Shown here: positions 35,501 through 43,386 of the stretch, one piece after another
Layout: every line of letters begins with the position of its first letter
How positions within the stretch are numbered: position 1 is the stretch's first letter
Origin: Sorangium cellulosum So ce56
GTDB taxonomy: Bacteria; Myxococcota_A; Polyangia; Polyangiales; Polyangiaceae
DNA length: 64,000 nucleotides
Assembly (NCBI RefSeq): GCF_000067165.1
Contig: NC_010162.1
Span: forward strand, 11,706,501 to 11,770,500
Direction of reading: 5' to 3'
Translations under genes and position numbers: made by a program
The notes under the pieces: model-generated
Database searches by the model: none
The model's input: only the letters and a program-made list of their open reading frames with translations
What the model was told of the DNA's origin: nothing

Positions 35501-35887
35501 GAGCGCGGCGGCGCGGTGGCGGCCGTCGCGCGCTACCGCATGCGCAAGGAGAGCTTCGACGCGGCCGTGCAGAGCTACCGGAGGACGGTCAGCGCGCTCG
35601 GGCTGACCGCGGCGCCCCTCTTCCCGCTGCTCGAAGGCGCGCTGAAGACGAGCGGGGACGCCGTCGTGGTCGCCGTGGAAGACCGCGGCCCCGCCGCGGC
35701 CGCGGGCGTCCGCGTCGGCGACGCCGTGGTCGCGATCAACGGCCGGCCGCTCGTCAGCTTTGAAGCGATGCGTCATGCGCTGCCGAGCGCGCAGGAGGGC
35801 GCCACCCTCGAGCTCACGCTCGAGTCGGGCGGCGCGCGGCGGACGATCGCGATCAAGAGGCCGACCGGGGCGCGGGAAGGGGGCTGA
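32522..35887 (+). CDS. Ser/Thr kinase fused to the same STAS/zinc-ribbon/TM/LPP20-like/PDZ-like module
   Basis: A 1121-residue protein; ATG with GGAGG 7 bases upstream. Residues 20-290 are a Hanks kinase: IGMGGMAEIW, VVKRILPH (Lys), HRDVSPHN, ILDFGIAK, YMSPEQ. The catalytic loop has Ser where HRDxKxxN has Lys, a variant frequent in myxobacterial kinases. From about residue 430 it repeats the architecture of the preceding protein: STAS-like (LLIVSLSGRM, RVTSFGVREWM), CERCG/CPRCG, second STAS-like (LVLDLAGAAGVTSEGA), CERCN/CKRCN, an Ala/Gly/Pro linker, a helix near 845-866, LPP20-like (DAIFVVGEGSGASREAAL), and a PDZ-like end (GVRVGDAVVAINGRPL). The kinase would be cytoplasmic and the PDZ part periplasmic. 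Confidence 0.9.
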   Translation: MTDRHAAGPMSAGSRHPTTLGRYRLIKKIGMGGMAEIWVASVAGISGVRKICVVKRILPHLVDSPEFVRMFLDEARIAATLDHPNLVQMYDIEDVDGVPVIAMEYLHGEDLRTVRKSLRSANRRMPIEHAITIAAGVAAGLHYAHEKVGFDGKPLDIVHRDVSPHNVIVTYDGAVKILDFGIAKAANRVNETRDGALKGKVPYMSPEQCTSEHLDRRSDIYSVGLLLYEMSTGSRMFRRGATEFELMRAIVEDPVMPPSEVCSDYPPRLERILLKCLERDREKRYATARDLQIDLEAFAREERLATSALALSSFMSELFGQRVEAWRGALASGADLESHIVKKEESIQNEDSFAGALDAVGAEPQAAETGRPGAVATKLSAPLFAASRPDAAADLDTPPRSRRLPALSLVDAGAGVEGAEPEGAHGHGPRALTVTKRRLGSLLIVSLSGRMTEELQGLAVARGISGRVLFDLGGVQRVTSFGVREWMAMLAEVSRSASEIYIGRCTEPIVNQISMIRRFFGDGRVVSFYGPYRCERCGAAFDRLFDCDRDAHLVRTHEPPASPCPRCGAAAVFDDDAESYFAFAAIHAGIDLPEDVRAALDELARLDAGTREAIEKTVDERGTRILVRCKLDAHVRWKRALDGIEGALVLDLAGAAGVTSEGARALALSLRALGGEVTSIQIEGCPVVLLEHLASESPPLRAEVVSAIVEGTCERCNAPRQTLLDVKEAAHAAREDREPYVPCKRCNAPLAFPWLRPALRRLGAAPEPAPTLAGASEPATKRSAAGAHVTTAEAGAGAGAPAGAAAPAGAGAGAAAPAGARAGAAAPAGASPPAAAVSAAGGSSSRGVLAAFAAGALLVLAVAFAYQGRGRPRTAARADPPPAPNSGWRAAPPAEESPPWMDRPFTAEGDAIFVVGEGSGASREAALAVARADAISRLASNVLPALAGSQAYAFIQAHGGGARRAGLAEAEASRYLKQVGAFATPERVDARFQERGGAVAAVARYRMRKESFDAAVQSYRRTVSALGLTAAPLFPLLEGALKTSGDAVVVAVEDRGPAAAAGVRVGDAVVAINGRPLVSFEAMRHALPSAQEGATLELTLESGGARRTIAIKRPTGAREGG

Positions 35888-36102
35888 GCCAGGGCGGGCC
35901 GCGCCGCCGTGGTGCGCTCCCGCGAGCGGCGCGGGGCGCGGTGAGGGCGTCCGCGACATCGCGCCGCGCCGGCGCGCGAGCGCCGCGCCGGCCAGCGGAG
36001 GGGCAGAGGAGCGTCGCTTCCTCGGCATCGGCTGTCCGGCCGGCGATCGGCTGCGCTATGCTGGCTGCCGCGGCGCGGCGCTCTCGGTCGGAGGTTTCGA
36101 AC

Positions 36103-38088
36103 ATGCGCGGCCTGGAAGAGATCGAAGGGCTGGAGGCCGGAACCCTGATCGCCGGCAAGTACCGCGTGGACCGGCTGCTCGACAAGGGCGCGATGGGCGC
36201 CGTCGTCGCCGCGACCCACGTCGATCTCGACGAGCTGCGGGCGATCAAGGTGCTGCTGCCGGCGACCGCGGCCGATCCGGAGATGTGCGGGCGCTTCCTG
36301 CAGGAGGCGCGGATCGCGTCGCGGCTCAGGAGCGAGCACGCGGTCAAGGTGCACGACGTCGGGCGGCTCGAGAGCGGGCTGCCGTACATGGTGATGGAGT
36401 TCCTCGACGGCCGCGATCTCCGGGTCATCCGCAAGCAGCGGGGCCCGCTGCCGGTCGACGAGGCGACGCTCTACGTCATCCAGGCGTGCGACGCGCTCGC
36501 GGAGGCGCACGCGCTCGGGCTTGTGCACCGCGACGTGAAGCCGGCCAACCTCTTCCTGACGCACACGCGCGAGGGGACGCCGTGCATCAAGGTGCTCGAC
36601 TTCGGCGTCTCCAAGGTGTCGCAGGCGGCGCTCCTCGGCGTCGCCGAGATGCGGACGAGCACGGGCCAGATGCTGGGGACGCCCCACTACATGCCCCCCG
36701 AGCAGATGCGCGGGCAGCGCGACGTCGACGCGCGCGCGGACATCTGGGCGGTCGGGTCGCTCCTCTACGTGCTGCTCACCGGCCGGTATCCCATGCACGC
36801 GCGCTCCGTCCAGACGGTCTCGCTCGTGCTCGGGGGCAAGTTCGTGCCGGAGCTGCCGTCGAAGGTCTGCCGCGGGCTCTCGCCGGACATCGATCCGATC
36901 ATCATGCGGTGCCTCGAGCGGGATCGCGACAAGCGCTGGCCCGACCTGGCGGAGCTCACGCTGGCGCTCCGCCCGTTCGCGCCGCCCGCGGCGCAGCCGC
37001 TCGTCGACCGCATCCAGCGCATGCTGCGCGGGGGCCTGCGCGACTCGCTGTCCGGGGTGCGCCCCGGCGTGGACGGCGTCGACGCGGGGGAGCGCGGCTC
37101 GATCCCCACCACCATGGGCTCCGGCCCATCCACCGGCGGCATGGCGATCGAGATTCGCCCGGAGCTGCCACCTCCCGTGTTCCCCGCGGCTCCTGAGGTG
37201 GCGGATCCGGTGGAGCGGAGCGAGGCCGTCACGGTCTCGGACCGCTCGCGCGCCCGGGAGGAGACCGGCCTGGTGGAGCGGAGCGAGGCGGCGACGGTCT
37301 CGGACCGCTCGCGCGCCCCTGCGGAGGCGGATCCGGTGGAGCGGAGCGAGGCCGTCACGGTCTCGGAGCGCCCGCGCGCCCGGGCGGAGGCCAGCCCTGC
37401 GGAGCCGAGCGAGGCGGCGACGGTCTCGGACCGGTCGCGCGCCCCTGCGGAGGCGGATCCGGTGGAGCGGAGCGAGGCCGCCGCGGTCCCGGGCCACGCG
37501 GGCGTCCGGGCGGAGGGCAGCCCTGCGGAGCCGAGCGAGGCGGCGACCGGCTCGGACCGGCCGCAGCCCCGGGTGGAAGCCGGCCGCGTCGGGCTCGGCG
37601 CGGCCGGCCCGGCTCCGGAGAGGGCGCGCGTCGAGGAGGACGCCGACGAGACGACGCTCGCGGACACGCTCCGGCGGCTGCGCTCGCCCGTCAGGGCGAG
37701 CTTCGTCCTGGCGGCGGTGGCGGCGGCGATCGTCGTCGCGCTGCTGGCCAGCGGAACGCGGCCCGAGGAGCGGCCGCCGGGCTCCAGCGCTTCCGGGCCC
37801 CTCGCGGGCGCCACGTTGGACGAGGCGCGCCGCGCCGGCGAGGAGCCCAAAGCCGAGCCCGCCGGTCAGGTCGTCCCGGCGGCCGCGGCGTCTTCCGCGC
37901 CCCGGCCGCGTTCGTCCGAGCCGGCGGCGGGCATCGAGCGCGAGGCGCTTCGAGAGCAGATCCGGCGCACGGAGCAGGAGCCCGGGCGCCCCACGGCTGC
38001 GCCGGGGCTCCCCGCGAGCGGGAGCCTCCCGAGCCCGGGCTCGCCCCCGGGGGGAAAGGGCGTGCCGGTCAGCGCTCCGCCCCGGTGA
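36103..38088 (+). CDS. Ser/Thr protein kinase with repetitive tail and membrane helix
   Basis: A 661-residue kinase. The ATG at 36103 has GGAGG 8 bases upstream, so the longer open frame is not used. Residues 20-290 form a Hanks kinase: LLDKGAMGAVVAATH, AIKVLLP, GLVHRDVKPANLFLTH, KVLDFGVSKVS, GTPHYMPPEQM; all catalytic residues are intact, including the Lys missing from the catalytic loop of the kinase upstream. Residues about 366-490 are a tandem repeat (see 37199). A membrane helix lies near 535-552 (FVLAAVAAAIVVALLASG), then an Ala/Pro/Ser-rich exported C-terminus. It is last in the co-directional run starting at 26327, separated from the preceding kinase by 215 bases. Confidence 0.93.
   Translation: MRGLEEIEGLEAGTLIAGKYRVDRLLDKGAMGAVVAATHVDLDELRAIKVLLPATAADPEMCGRFLQEARIASRLRSEHAVKVHDVGRLESGLPYMVMEFLDGRDLRVIRKQRGPLPVDEATLYVIQACDALAEAHALGLVHRDVKPANLFLTHTREGTPCIKVLDFGVSKVSQAALLGVAEMRTSTGQMLGTPHYMPPEQMRGQRDVDARADIWAVGSLLYVLLTGRYPMHARSVQTVSLVLGGKFVPELPSKVCRGLSPDIDPIIMRCLERDRDKRWPDLAELTLALRPFAPPAAQPLVDRIQRMLRGGLRDSLSGVRPGVDGVDAGERGSIPTTMGSGPSTGGMAIEIRPELPPPVFPAAPEVADPVERSEAVTVSDRSRAREETGLVERSEAATVSDRSRAPAEADPVERSEAVTVSERPRARAEASPAEPSEAATVSDRSRAPAEADPVERSEAAAVPGHAGVRAEGSPAEPSEAATGSDRPQPRVEAGRVGLGAAGPAPERARVEEDADETTLADTLRRLRSPVRASFVLAAVAAAIVVALLASGTRPEERPPGSSASGPLAGATLDEARRAGEEPKAEPAGQVVPAAAASSAPRPRSSEPAAGIEREALREQIRRTEQEPGRPTAAPGLPASGSLPSPGSPPGGKGVPVSAPPR
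37199..37570 (+). repeat. Coding tandem repeat in the kinase linker
   Basis: About six imperfect units of roughly 20-22 codons, each with GAGCGGAGCGAGGC or GAGCCGAGCGAGGC, encoding RSEAVTVSDRSRA-type motifs separated by EADPVE or EASPAE. The unit is Ser/Thr-containing and charged, and could be a flexible, possibly phosphorylated, spacer between kinase and membrane. Confidence 0.8.
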
Positions 38089-38205
38089 CACCGGAGACGG
38101 AGACTCCCGCCCTGCGGGTGCTCGGGGAGAGGCCCTCTCGGGACAGGCGGTGAGGTGGAGTCGACGTGTCGTGAGCGCGGAGCGGCGGGCCGCGCCGCGC
38201 GCGCG

Positions 38206-38871
38206 TCACTTGCCCTGCGAGATGACGCCGCAGCCGATGCGGCCGCCGGCGTTGCCGGCGGGCTGGCCGCCGTCATCCGCCTTTTCGTGGACGATGATGG
38301 CGCGGCCGAGGAAGGTGTTCGGAGCGCCCTCCTTGAGATTCGCGCCCTTGGCGATGATCTCATGGGTGCCGGTCCCATCGGCCTTGACCTCGATATTGCC
38401 GAGATCGCCGAGGTGGCGAGCCGCGGCGTCGGGGAGGCCGTGCGGGTGGTTCTCGGGGTTGTAGTGCGCGCCCGCGCTCTTCGCGTCCGGCGCGCTGCAA
38501 TCGCCGGTCTCGTGCACGTGGACGGCGATCTTGCCCTTGGGAGCGCCCGAGACCTGGACGGCGACCTTCACGCCGCCCTCGACTTCGGTGAAGGTCGCCG
38601 TGCCCTTGAGCTTCGACTTGCTCCGCGCCTCGATGGGCACGGAGACGCTCACCGGCGGCGCAGGCGGCGCAGCGGCCTCCGGCGCCGCGGCGCCCGCCGG
38701 CGGGCTGGCCTCGGGCGCCGCGGCCTCCGGCGCCGCGGGCGTCTCCGGCGCAGGCTGCGCGGGCTGAGCGGGGACGTCGGGGACCGCAGGGGCCGGCTCG
38801 GGCGCGCCGCCACAAGCGGTGGCGCCCAGGACGAACGAGGCGAGCAGCGAGAGACGATAGGCCTGTTTCAT
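38206..38871 (-). CDS. sodC: Cu/Zn superoxide dismutase lipoprotein
   Basis: A 221-residue envelope enzyme that converts superoxide to oxygen and peroxide. The ATG at 38871 (MKQAYRLSLLASFVLG) has GGAGG upstream and gives a lipobox LGATAC. A Pro/Ala/Glu-rich linker of about 65 residues follows, then the SOD domain: AVHVHETGDCSAPDAKSAGA, HYNPENHPHG, HLGDLGNIEV, AIIVHEKADD, and GGRIGCGVI. All Cu ligands (H-x-H, bridging H, late H) and Zn ligands (H, H, D) and both disulfide Cys are present. The long linker suggests the domain stands away from the membrane. It is convergent with the kinase gene upstream. Confidence 0.96.
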   Translation of the reverse strand: MKQAYRLSLLASFVLGATACGGAPEPAPAVPDVPAQPAQPAPETPAAPEAAAPEASPPAGAAAPEAAAPPAPPVSVSVPIEARSKSKLKGTATFTEVEGGVKVAVQVSGAPKGKIAVHVHETGDCSAPDAKSAGAHYNPENHPHGLPDAAARHLGDLGNIEVKADGTGTHEIIAKGANLKEGAPNTFLGRAIIVHEKADDGGQPAGNAGGRIGCGVISQGK

Positions 38872-39097
38872 CACAGCGGAGACCTCCAGGTTCGTGAAGC
38901 GTTGGACCTCCGCCGTCTCGTAGAGCGGTCCTGGCGAGCGATCAATCGGCGAACCCGACATTCGTCAGGCGCGCCGGCGCGCGGCTTGCGCCCCTCGCGC
39001 CGGCCGGCGCCGCGGGCAGCGCGCGCCCGACCCCTGGAAAGGGATCCGCGAGGCGCGGAGTCCGCCGCCGCGCCTCGCCGAGCTCAGCGGCGCGCGC

Positions 39098-40117
39098 TCA
39101 CTGCGCGGGCGGGCAGCCGATGGGCGCGGTGCCGATCACGACGTCATCGATCCACATCGAGCGGGCGGAGTCCGCCTGATAGGACTCCCAGCCGAGGGCG
39201 ATGCTGTCGAACGCGGGCGCCTTCCACGTGTAGTTCGCCTCGTTGTTGGCGCAGCCCTGGCCCGTCCCGGACACCTTGAGATCGGCCAGCTCCGTGCCAT
39301 TGAGCCAGAAGCGCATCTCGTTCTTCGGCCCGTCGAAGCTGAACTCGACGCAGGTCCACGCGCCGGTCGGGACCACGGTCGTCTCCTCCGCGTGGTGCCA
39401 GCAATCCGTCTGCGGGCCGGTCTTCGGATCGCTCCAGTACCCGGGCGTATCGTAGTTCGCCATGAGCTGGCTGCCGGCCGCGGTCGGGTGCTGCCCGCCG
39501 TAGCGATACTGTGCCGCGTAGGGCATTCCCTCGAAATCGCTGCCAGGAATGGTCCCTGAACCGTCGATGATGGTCCAGTGCACATCCCCCGTCGGCGCAG
39601 CCTCGAGGAAGAACATCATGCGACCATGGATGACGTTCGCCTCGGTGGGCAGGGCGTCGGTGCCCGTGAACTTGATCATGGCCGACTTGTAGTTGTTGTC
39701 TCCCGTGCTCGCGGGCGTGGTCACCTTGATGGACTTGGCGCCGCTGTAATGCTTCGTCGTGTCGACCGACACGGTGGAGCCCTCCATGGCCGTGTAGACC
39801 GTCCACGCGCCCAGCTTCTCGCCGTTCGCGCCCTGGCCCTCGTACGACTCGAAGTCGTCGCAGAGCAGCGCCGCACAGGCCGGGCCGCCGCCGTCTCCCC
39901 CGCCCTCGCCGGCGCCGCCGCCGCCGGTCGCGCCGCCGCTGGTGGTGGTGGCGCCGCCGCCCTCGCCGGCGCCGCCGCCGCCGGTTGCGCCGCCGCCCGT
40001 GCCGGTGGTCGAGGACGACGACGTCGTCGTGCCACCATCGTCATCCGAGCACGCAACCGCGCCCGCCGCAAAGGTCGCGAGCAGGCCAAGCAAAGTAACG
40101 CTAATTCGAAGATTCAT
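39098..40117 (-). CDS. Secreted lipoprotein with concanavalin/LamG-like domain
   Basis: A 339-residue exported protein. Of two ATGs, 40117 is preferred: GGAGG directly abuts the other one. The signal peptide ends in a lipobox (AAGAVAC-SD). Residues 27-85 are a Thr/Ser/Gly-rich tether with two copies of GGATGGGGAGEGGG. The rest is a beta-sandwich carbohydrate-binding-like domain (LLCDDFESYEGQ, HYSGAKSIKVTTPAS, GRMMFFLEAAPTGDVHWTII, WTCVEFSFDGPKNEMRFWLN, SMWIDDVVIG), as in many myxobacterial polysaccharide-binding lipoproteins. No catalytic residues can be named. Likely on the outer surface, binding or processing a glycan. Confidence 0.85.
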   Translation of the reverse strand: MNLRISVTLLGLLATFAAGAVACSDDDGGTTTSSSSTTGTGGGATGGGGAGEGGGATTTSGGATGGGGAGEGGGDGGGPACAALLCDDFESYEGQGANGEKLGAWTVYTAMEGSTVSVDTTKHYSGAKSIKVTTPASTGDNNYKSAMIKFTGTDALPTEANVIHGRMMFFLEAAPTGDVHWTIIDGSGTIPGSDFEGMPYAAQYRYGGQHPTAAGSQLMANYDTPGYWSDPKTGPQTDCWHHAEETTVVPTGAWTCVEFSFDGPKNEMRFWLNGTELADLKVSGTGQGCANNEANYTWKAPAFDSIALGWESYQADSARSMWIDDVVIGTAPIGCPPAQ

Positions 40118-40303
40118 GTTCGTTTCCATCCTCCGCGGCGACTATTGCACGAGGTCATCGCGTGGTTCAAGAACGAACGTTTTCGGCAGATCGCACGATC
40201 CAGGCGCTCGAACTCGAATGGCCCGGCGGTGCGGGGCAACACGAAAATGCCCGGGAGCAGCCTTGAACAGCCAGCCTATCGGGCCGGGAGCGAGCGTGAG
40301 CGC

Positions 40304-41473
40304 TCAACCGCCGTTCGCCCCGCTCCCCTCCGCGCCCGAAAGCATCGCCTCCGGCGAGATCGCATAGAGCCTCTCTTCTCCCTGCTTTCCCCGGATCCGC
40401 ACCAGCGCCGGCATCGCTTCTCCCGGGCTCCCGGCCGCGGTGAACGTCGCCTCATCCATCAGCAGGCCGCCGGCCTTCGCCTGCGCCTGAATCCGAAACG
40501 CGGTGTTCACACGATCGCCGATGATGGTGAACTCCCGCCTGCCGCTCGACCCGATGCTCGCCAGCAGGACGGGCCCTGTCGAGAGCCCGAGCCGCGTCGG
40601 GAAGGCGGGCCGGCCCCGCGAGCGCTGGTGTTCGTTGAAGGCCGCGATGCTCCGCTGGATCCGCTGCGCCGCCGCGAGCGCGTCGCTCGCGCCCCGGAAG
40701 AACGCGAGCATGCCGTCGCCAACGTACTTGTCGACCTCGCCCGCGTGGTCGTAGACGATCTGCGCCACCGTGGCCATGTAGAGGCTGAGATCCGCGATCA
40801 GCGGCCCGGGCTCCTCGCTCTCCGAGAGCCGCACGAACTCCTCGATGTCGCTGACCAGCACCGTCAGCACCTCGCGCGCCGGCGGGCTCGGCCGGTTCGA
40901 CGACACGCTCTCCTCGATGCTCTCCCACGCCCGGTCGGACAGGTAACCGCGCAGCGCCGCCTGCATCTGGCGCACCTGCGCGTAGCGCTCCTCGAGCTCC
41001 CTCCGCTGCCGCTCGAGCTCCCGGCGCTGCCGGTGCAAGAGCAGCTGCGTCCCGACCCTGGCCAGCACCTCGCGCAGCTCGAACGGCTTCGTGACGTAAT
41101 CGACGCCGCCCGCGTCGAACGCCATCACCTTGTCGCCGATGCCGGTCATCGCGCTCAGGAAGATGACCGGGATGTCCGCCGTCGCGGGATCCCCCTTGAG
41201 CCGGCGGCACACCTCGTAGCCGTCCATGTGGGGCATGCTCACGTCGAGCAGGATGAGGTCCGGAGGCGCCGCCGCGGCCGACATCAGCGCCATCGCGCCG
41301 CTGATCGCCGCCCGGACCTCGTAGCCCTGCGCCGTCAGCATCGAGGTCAGGAGCGACAGGTTCGCCGGCATGTCGTCCACGATCAGGATGCTCGGGGGCT
41401 CTTCCCTGGGGCGCTCCGGCCGCGCGCCCGGGGCCGCCCCGCGGGGGGCTGGCTTTGCGTCGGTGTCCGTCAT
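40304..41473 (-). CDS. Response regulator with class III adenylate cyclase output
   Basis: A 389-residue protein whose ATG overlaps the stop of the histidine kinase gene (ATGA). Residues about 30-145 are a receiver: SILIVDDMPANLSLL, LILLDVSMPHMDGYEV (phospho-Asp), VIFLSAM, and TKPFELRE (Lys). A Gln/Arg-rich coiled coil (LHRQRRELERQRRELEERYA) joins it to a cyclase domain at about 200-380: VLVSDIEEFVRLSE and DKYVGDGMLAFF supply both metal Asp and the purine-specifying Lys, and REFTIIGDRVNTAFRI supplies the Asp, Asn and Arg. Residues fit adenylate rather than guanylate cyclase. Phosphorylation by the coupled kinase would be expected to control cAMP synthesis. Confidence 0.93.
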   Translation of the reverse strand: MTDTDAKPAPRGAAPGARPERPREEPPSILIVDDMPANLSLLTSMLTAQGYEVRAAISGAMALMSAAAAPPDLILLDVSMPHMDGYEVCRRLKGDPATADIPVIFLSAMTGIGDKVMAFDAGGVDYVTKPFELREVLARVGTQLLLHRQRRELERQRRELEERYAQVRQMQAALRGYLSDRAWESIEESVSSNRPSPPAREVLTVLVSDIEEFVRLSESEEPGPLIADLSLYMATVAQIVYDHAGEVDKYVGDGMLAFFRGASDALAAAQRIQRSIAAFNEHQRSRGRPAFPTRLGLSTGPVLLASIGSSGRREFTIIGDRVNTAFRIQAQAKAGGLLMDEATFTAAGSPGEAMPALVRIRGKQGEERLYAISPEAMLSGAEGSGANGG

Positions 41474-43131
41474 GACGGCTCCTCCTCGTCGGCGCTCGAT
41501 AGCGCCAAGATGCTGTCGAAGCGATATCCCCGCGCGAGCTCGGCCACGGCCCCCGCGAGGTCCGCGTCCTCCGGCCGGAACCGATCGAGCGTCGCCTGGA
41601 CGGCCTTCGCGTCGAGCCGCGTCGCCGCCCGCCGGAGGTCCTTGCGGAGCGCGGCGGGCAGCCCGGCCGCCGCCCGGGCGAGGTCGACGGCCGGCGCCCC
41701 CTGGGCGGCGCCGGGCTCGGCGGCGCGCTCCTCGTACTCGAAGCGGGCCCCGAGGTGCTTCGTCAGGAGGCCGAGGATGTCCGCGTCGCGGAACGGCTTG
41801 CTCACGAAGTCGTCGCACCCCGCCTCCGCCGCGAGCGCCCGGTTCTGCTCGAACGCGCTCGCGGTCATCGCCACGACGACCGTCTCGTGCCCCCGCGCGC
41901 TCGCCTTGATGCGGCTCGCCGCCTCGTAGCCGTCGAGCAGCGGCATGCGGAGATCGAGCAGGACGAGGTGCGGCGCCCACGTCTCCCACTGCGCCACGGC
42001 GCCGAGCCCGTTGGTCGCGCTGCGCGCCTCGACGCCCACCGAGTCGAGCAGCTTGAGCAGGCAGTGGCGCACGTCCCACCGGTCGTCGACCACGAGCACG
42101 CGGTACCTCGGCTGGCCCGGCGAGAGCCCGACGGCCCGGAGCGCCGCCGGAGCGCGCGCCGCGCCGCCGGCGCGGGCGTCGGGCGCGTCGGCCAGCGACA
42201 GGCGCACGTCGAAGCGGAGCGTCGTCCCGCGGCCGACCTGGCTCTCCACCCGGATGTCGCCCCCCATCATCCGCACGATGCGCCGGCTGATGTGCAGGCC
42301 GAGGCCCGTGCCCTCGCGCGACTGCCGCCCGGTCGCGGTCTGCGCGAACGCCTCGAAGAGCTCCGCGAGCTCGGCCTTGGCCATGCCCCGGCCGGTGTCC
42401 GTCACCTCGAACGACACCCGCACCCGCCCCGCCGCCGCGCCGTCGTGCGCGCCTGTCGCGCGCCGCGCCGAGGCGCGCAGCGTGACCGACCCGCGCGGCG
42501 TGAACTTCAGCGCGTTGCCGAGCAGGTTGATCAGCACCTGCCGCAGCTTCCCCTCGTCGCCGTGGACGTGCCGCGGCACGTCCTGCGCTCGCTCGACCGT
42601 GAGCGTGAGGCCCCGCTTCTGGGCCTCGACAGCGAACATCTCCGAGAGCCCCGAGAGCGTGTCGTGGAGGTCGAACTCGGCGTCGACGAGCGTCATGCGG
42701 CCGGCCTCGATCTTCGCCATCTCGAGGATGTCGTTGACGAGGCCGAGCAGGTGCTCGCCGCTCTTGCAGATGACCGCGAGGTTCTCGCGGTGCCGGTCGG
42801 CGAGCGAGGGGTCGCGCTCCACGAGCTGCGCGAAGCCGAGGATCGAGTTGAGCGGGGTCCTGAGCTCGTGGCTCATGTTGGCGAGGAACGCGCTCTTCGA
42901 CCGGCTCGCGGTCACGGCCTCGTCCCTCGCCCTGCGCGCCTCCTCCTCGGCCCGCCGCGCCTCGGCGAGCTCCTCGACAAGGCGCAGCTCCGCGGCGCGG
43001 CTCACCGCGAGCTCCTGCGCCTTGCGCTCGAGCTCGAGCTCGCGGGCGTGGAGCCGCCGGCGGAGCGCCCAGAGGGCGACCAGAAGGAGGGTCCCGACGA
43101 CCACGGAGGCGGAGATCCCGACGAGCTGCAT
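41470..43131 (-). CDS. Hybrid histidine kinase with receiver
   Basis: A 553-residue sensor kinase from the ATG at 43131 (MQLVGISASVVVGTLLLVAL); a GTG 22 codons upstream is an alternative. One membrane helix (residues 5-25) and a coiled coil precede HisKA (SHELRTPLNSILGFAQLV, phospho-His near residue 89). The ATPase domain has NLLGNALKFTP, DTGRGM and GTGLGLHIS. A receiver at about 345-465 has VLVVDDRWDVR, VLLDLRMPLLDGYE (Asp), MTASAFE and SKPF. The last 70 residues are helical, HPt-like in length but with no obvious phospho-His. There is no periplasmic sensor domain, so its signal is cytoplasmic or membrane-borne. Coupled to the cyclase response regulator. Confidence 0.93.
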   Translation of the reverse strand: MQLVGISASVVVGTLLLVALWALRRRLHARELELERKAQELAVSRAAELRLVEELAEARRAEEEARRARDEAVTASRSKSAFLANMSHELRTPLNSILGFAQLVERDPSLADRHRENLAVICKSGEHLLGLVNDILEMAKIEAGRMTLVDAEFDLHDTLSGLSEMFAVEAQKRGLTLTVERAQDVPRHVHGDEGKLRQVLINLLGNALKFTPRGSVTLRASARRATGAHDGAAAGRVRVSFEVTDTGRGMAKAELAELFEAFAQTATGRQSREGTGLGLHISRRIVRMMGGDIRVESQVGRGTTLRFDVRLSLADAPDARAGGAARAPAALRAVGLSPGQPRYRVLVVDDRWDVRHCLLKLLDSVGVEARSATNGLGAVAQWETWAPHLVLLDLRMPLLDGYEAASRIKASARGHETVVVAMTASAFEQNRALAAEAGCDDFVSKPFRDADILGLLTKHLGARFEYEERAAEPGAAQGAPAVDLARAAAGLPAALRKDLRRAATRLDAKAVQATLDRFRPEDADLAGAVAELARGYRFDSILALSSADEEEPS

Positions 43132-43386
43132 TCGATGTGCCCCACCCGCCTCCTGCGCGGCGGGAAAGACCGGAGCGCCGATCCCGCCGGAAGGCACCGA
43201 TCAGGTTACAGGAGTTCGGGGCAGCCCGTGGGGGCCCGATCGGCCGCGCCGCGCGGCTTTGGGCGGCGGAGCGGCGCGCTCGTCAGGCAGACCACGGAAT
43301 CGACGGAGCCGCGCCGCGGCAGCGCGACGCGGCGGTCGGTTCTCCCCGGCGCGTTCACGCGCTGCTCCCCAGCGCGGGTTCACGCG

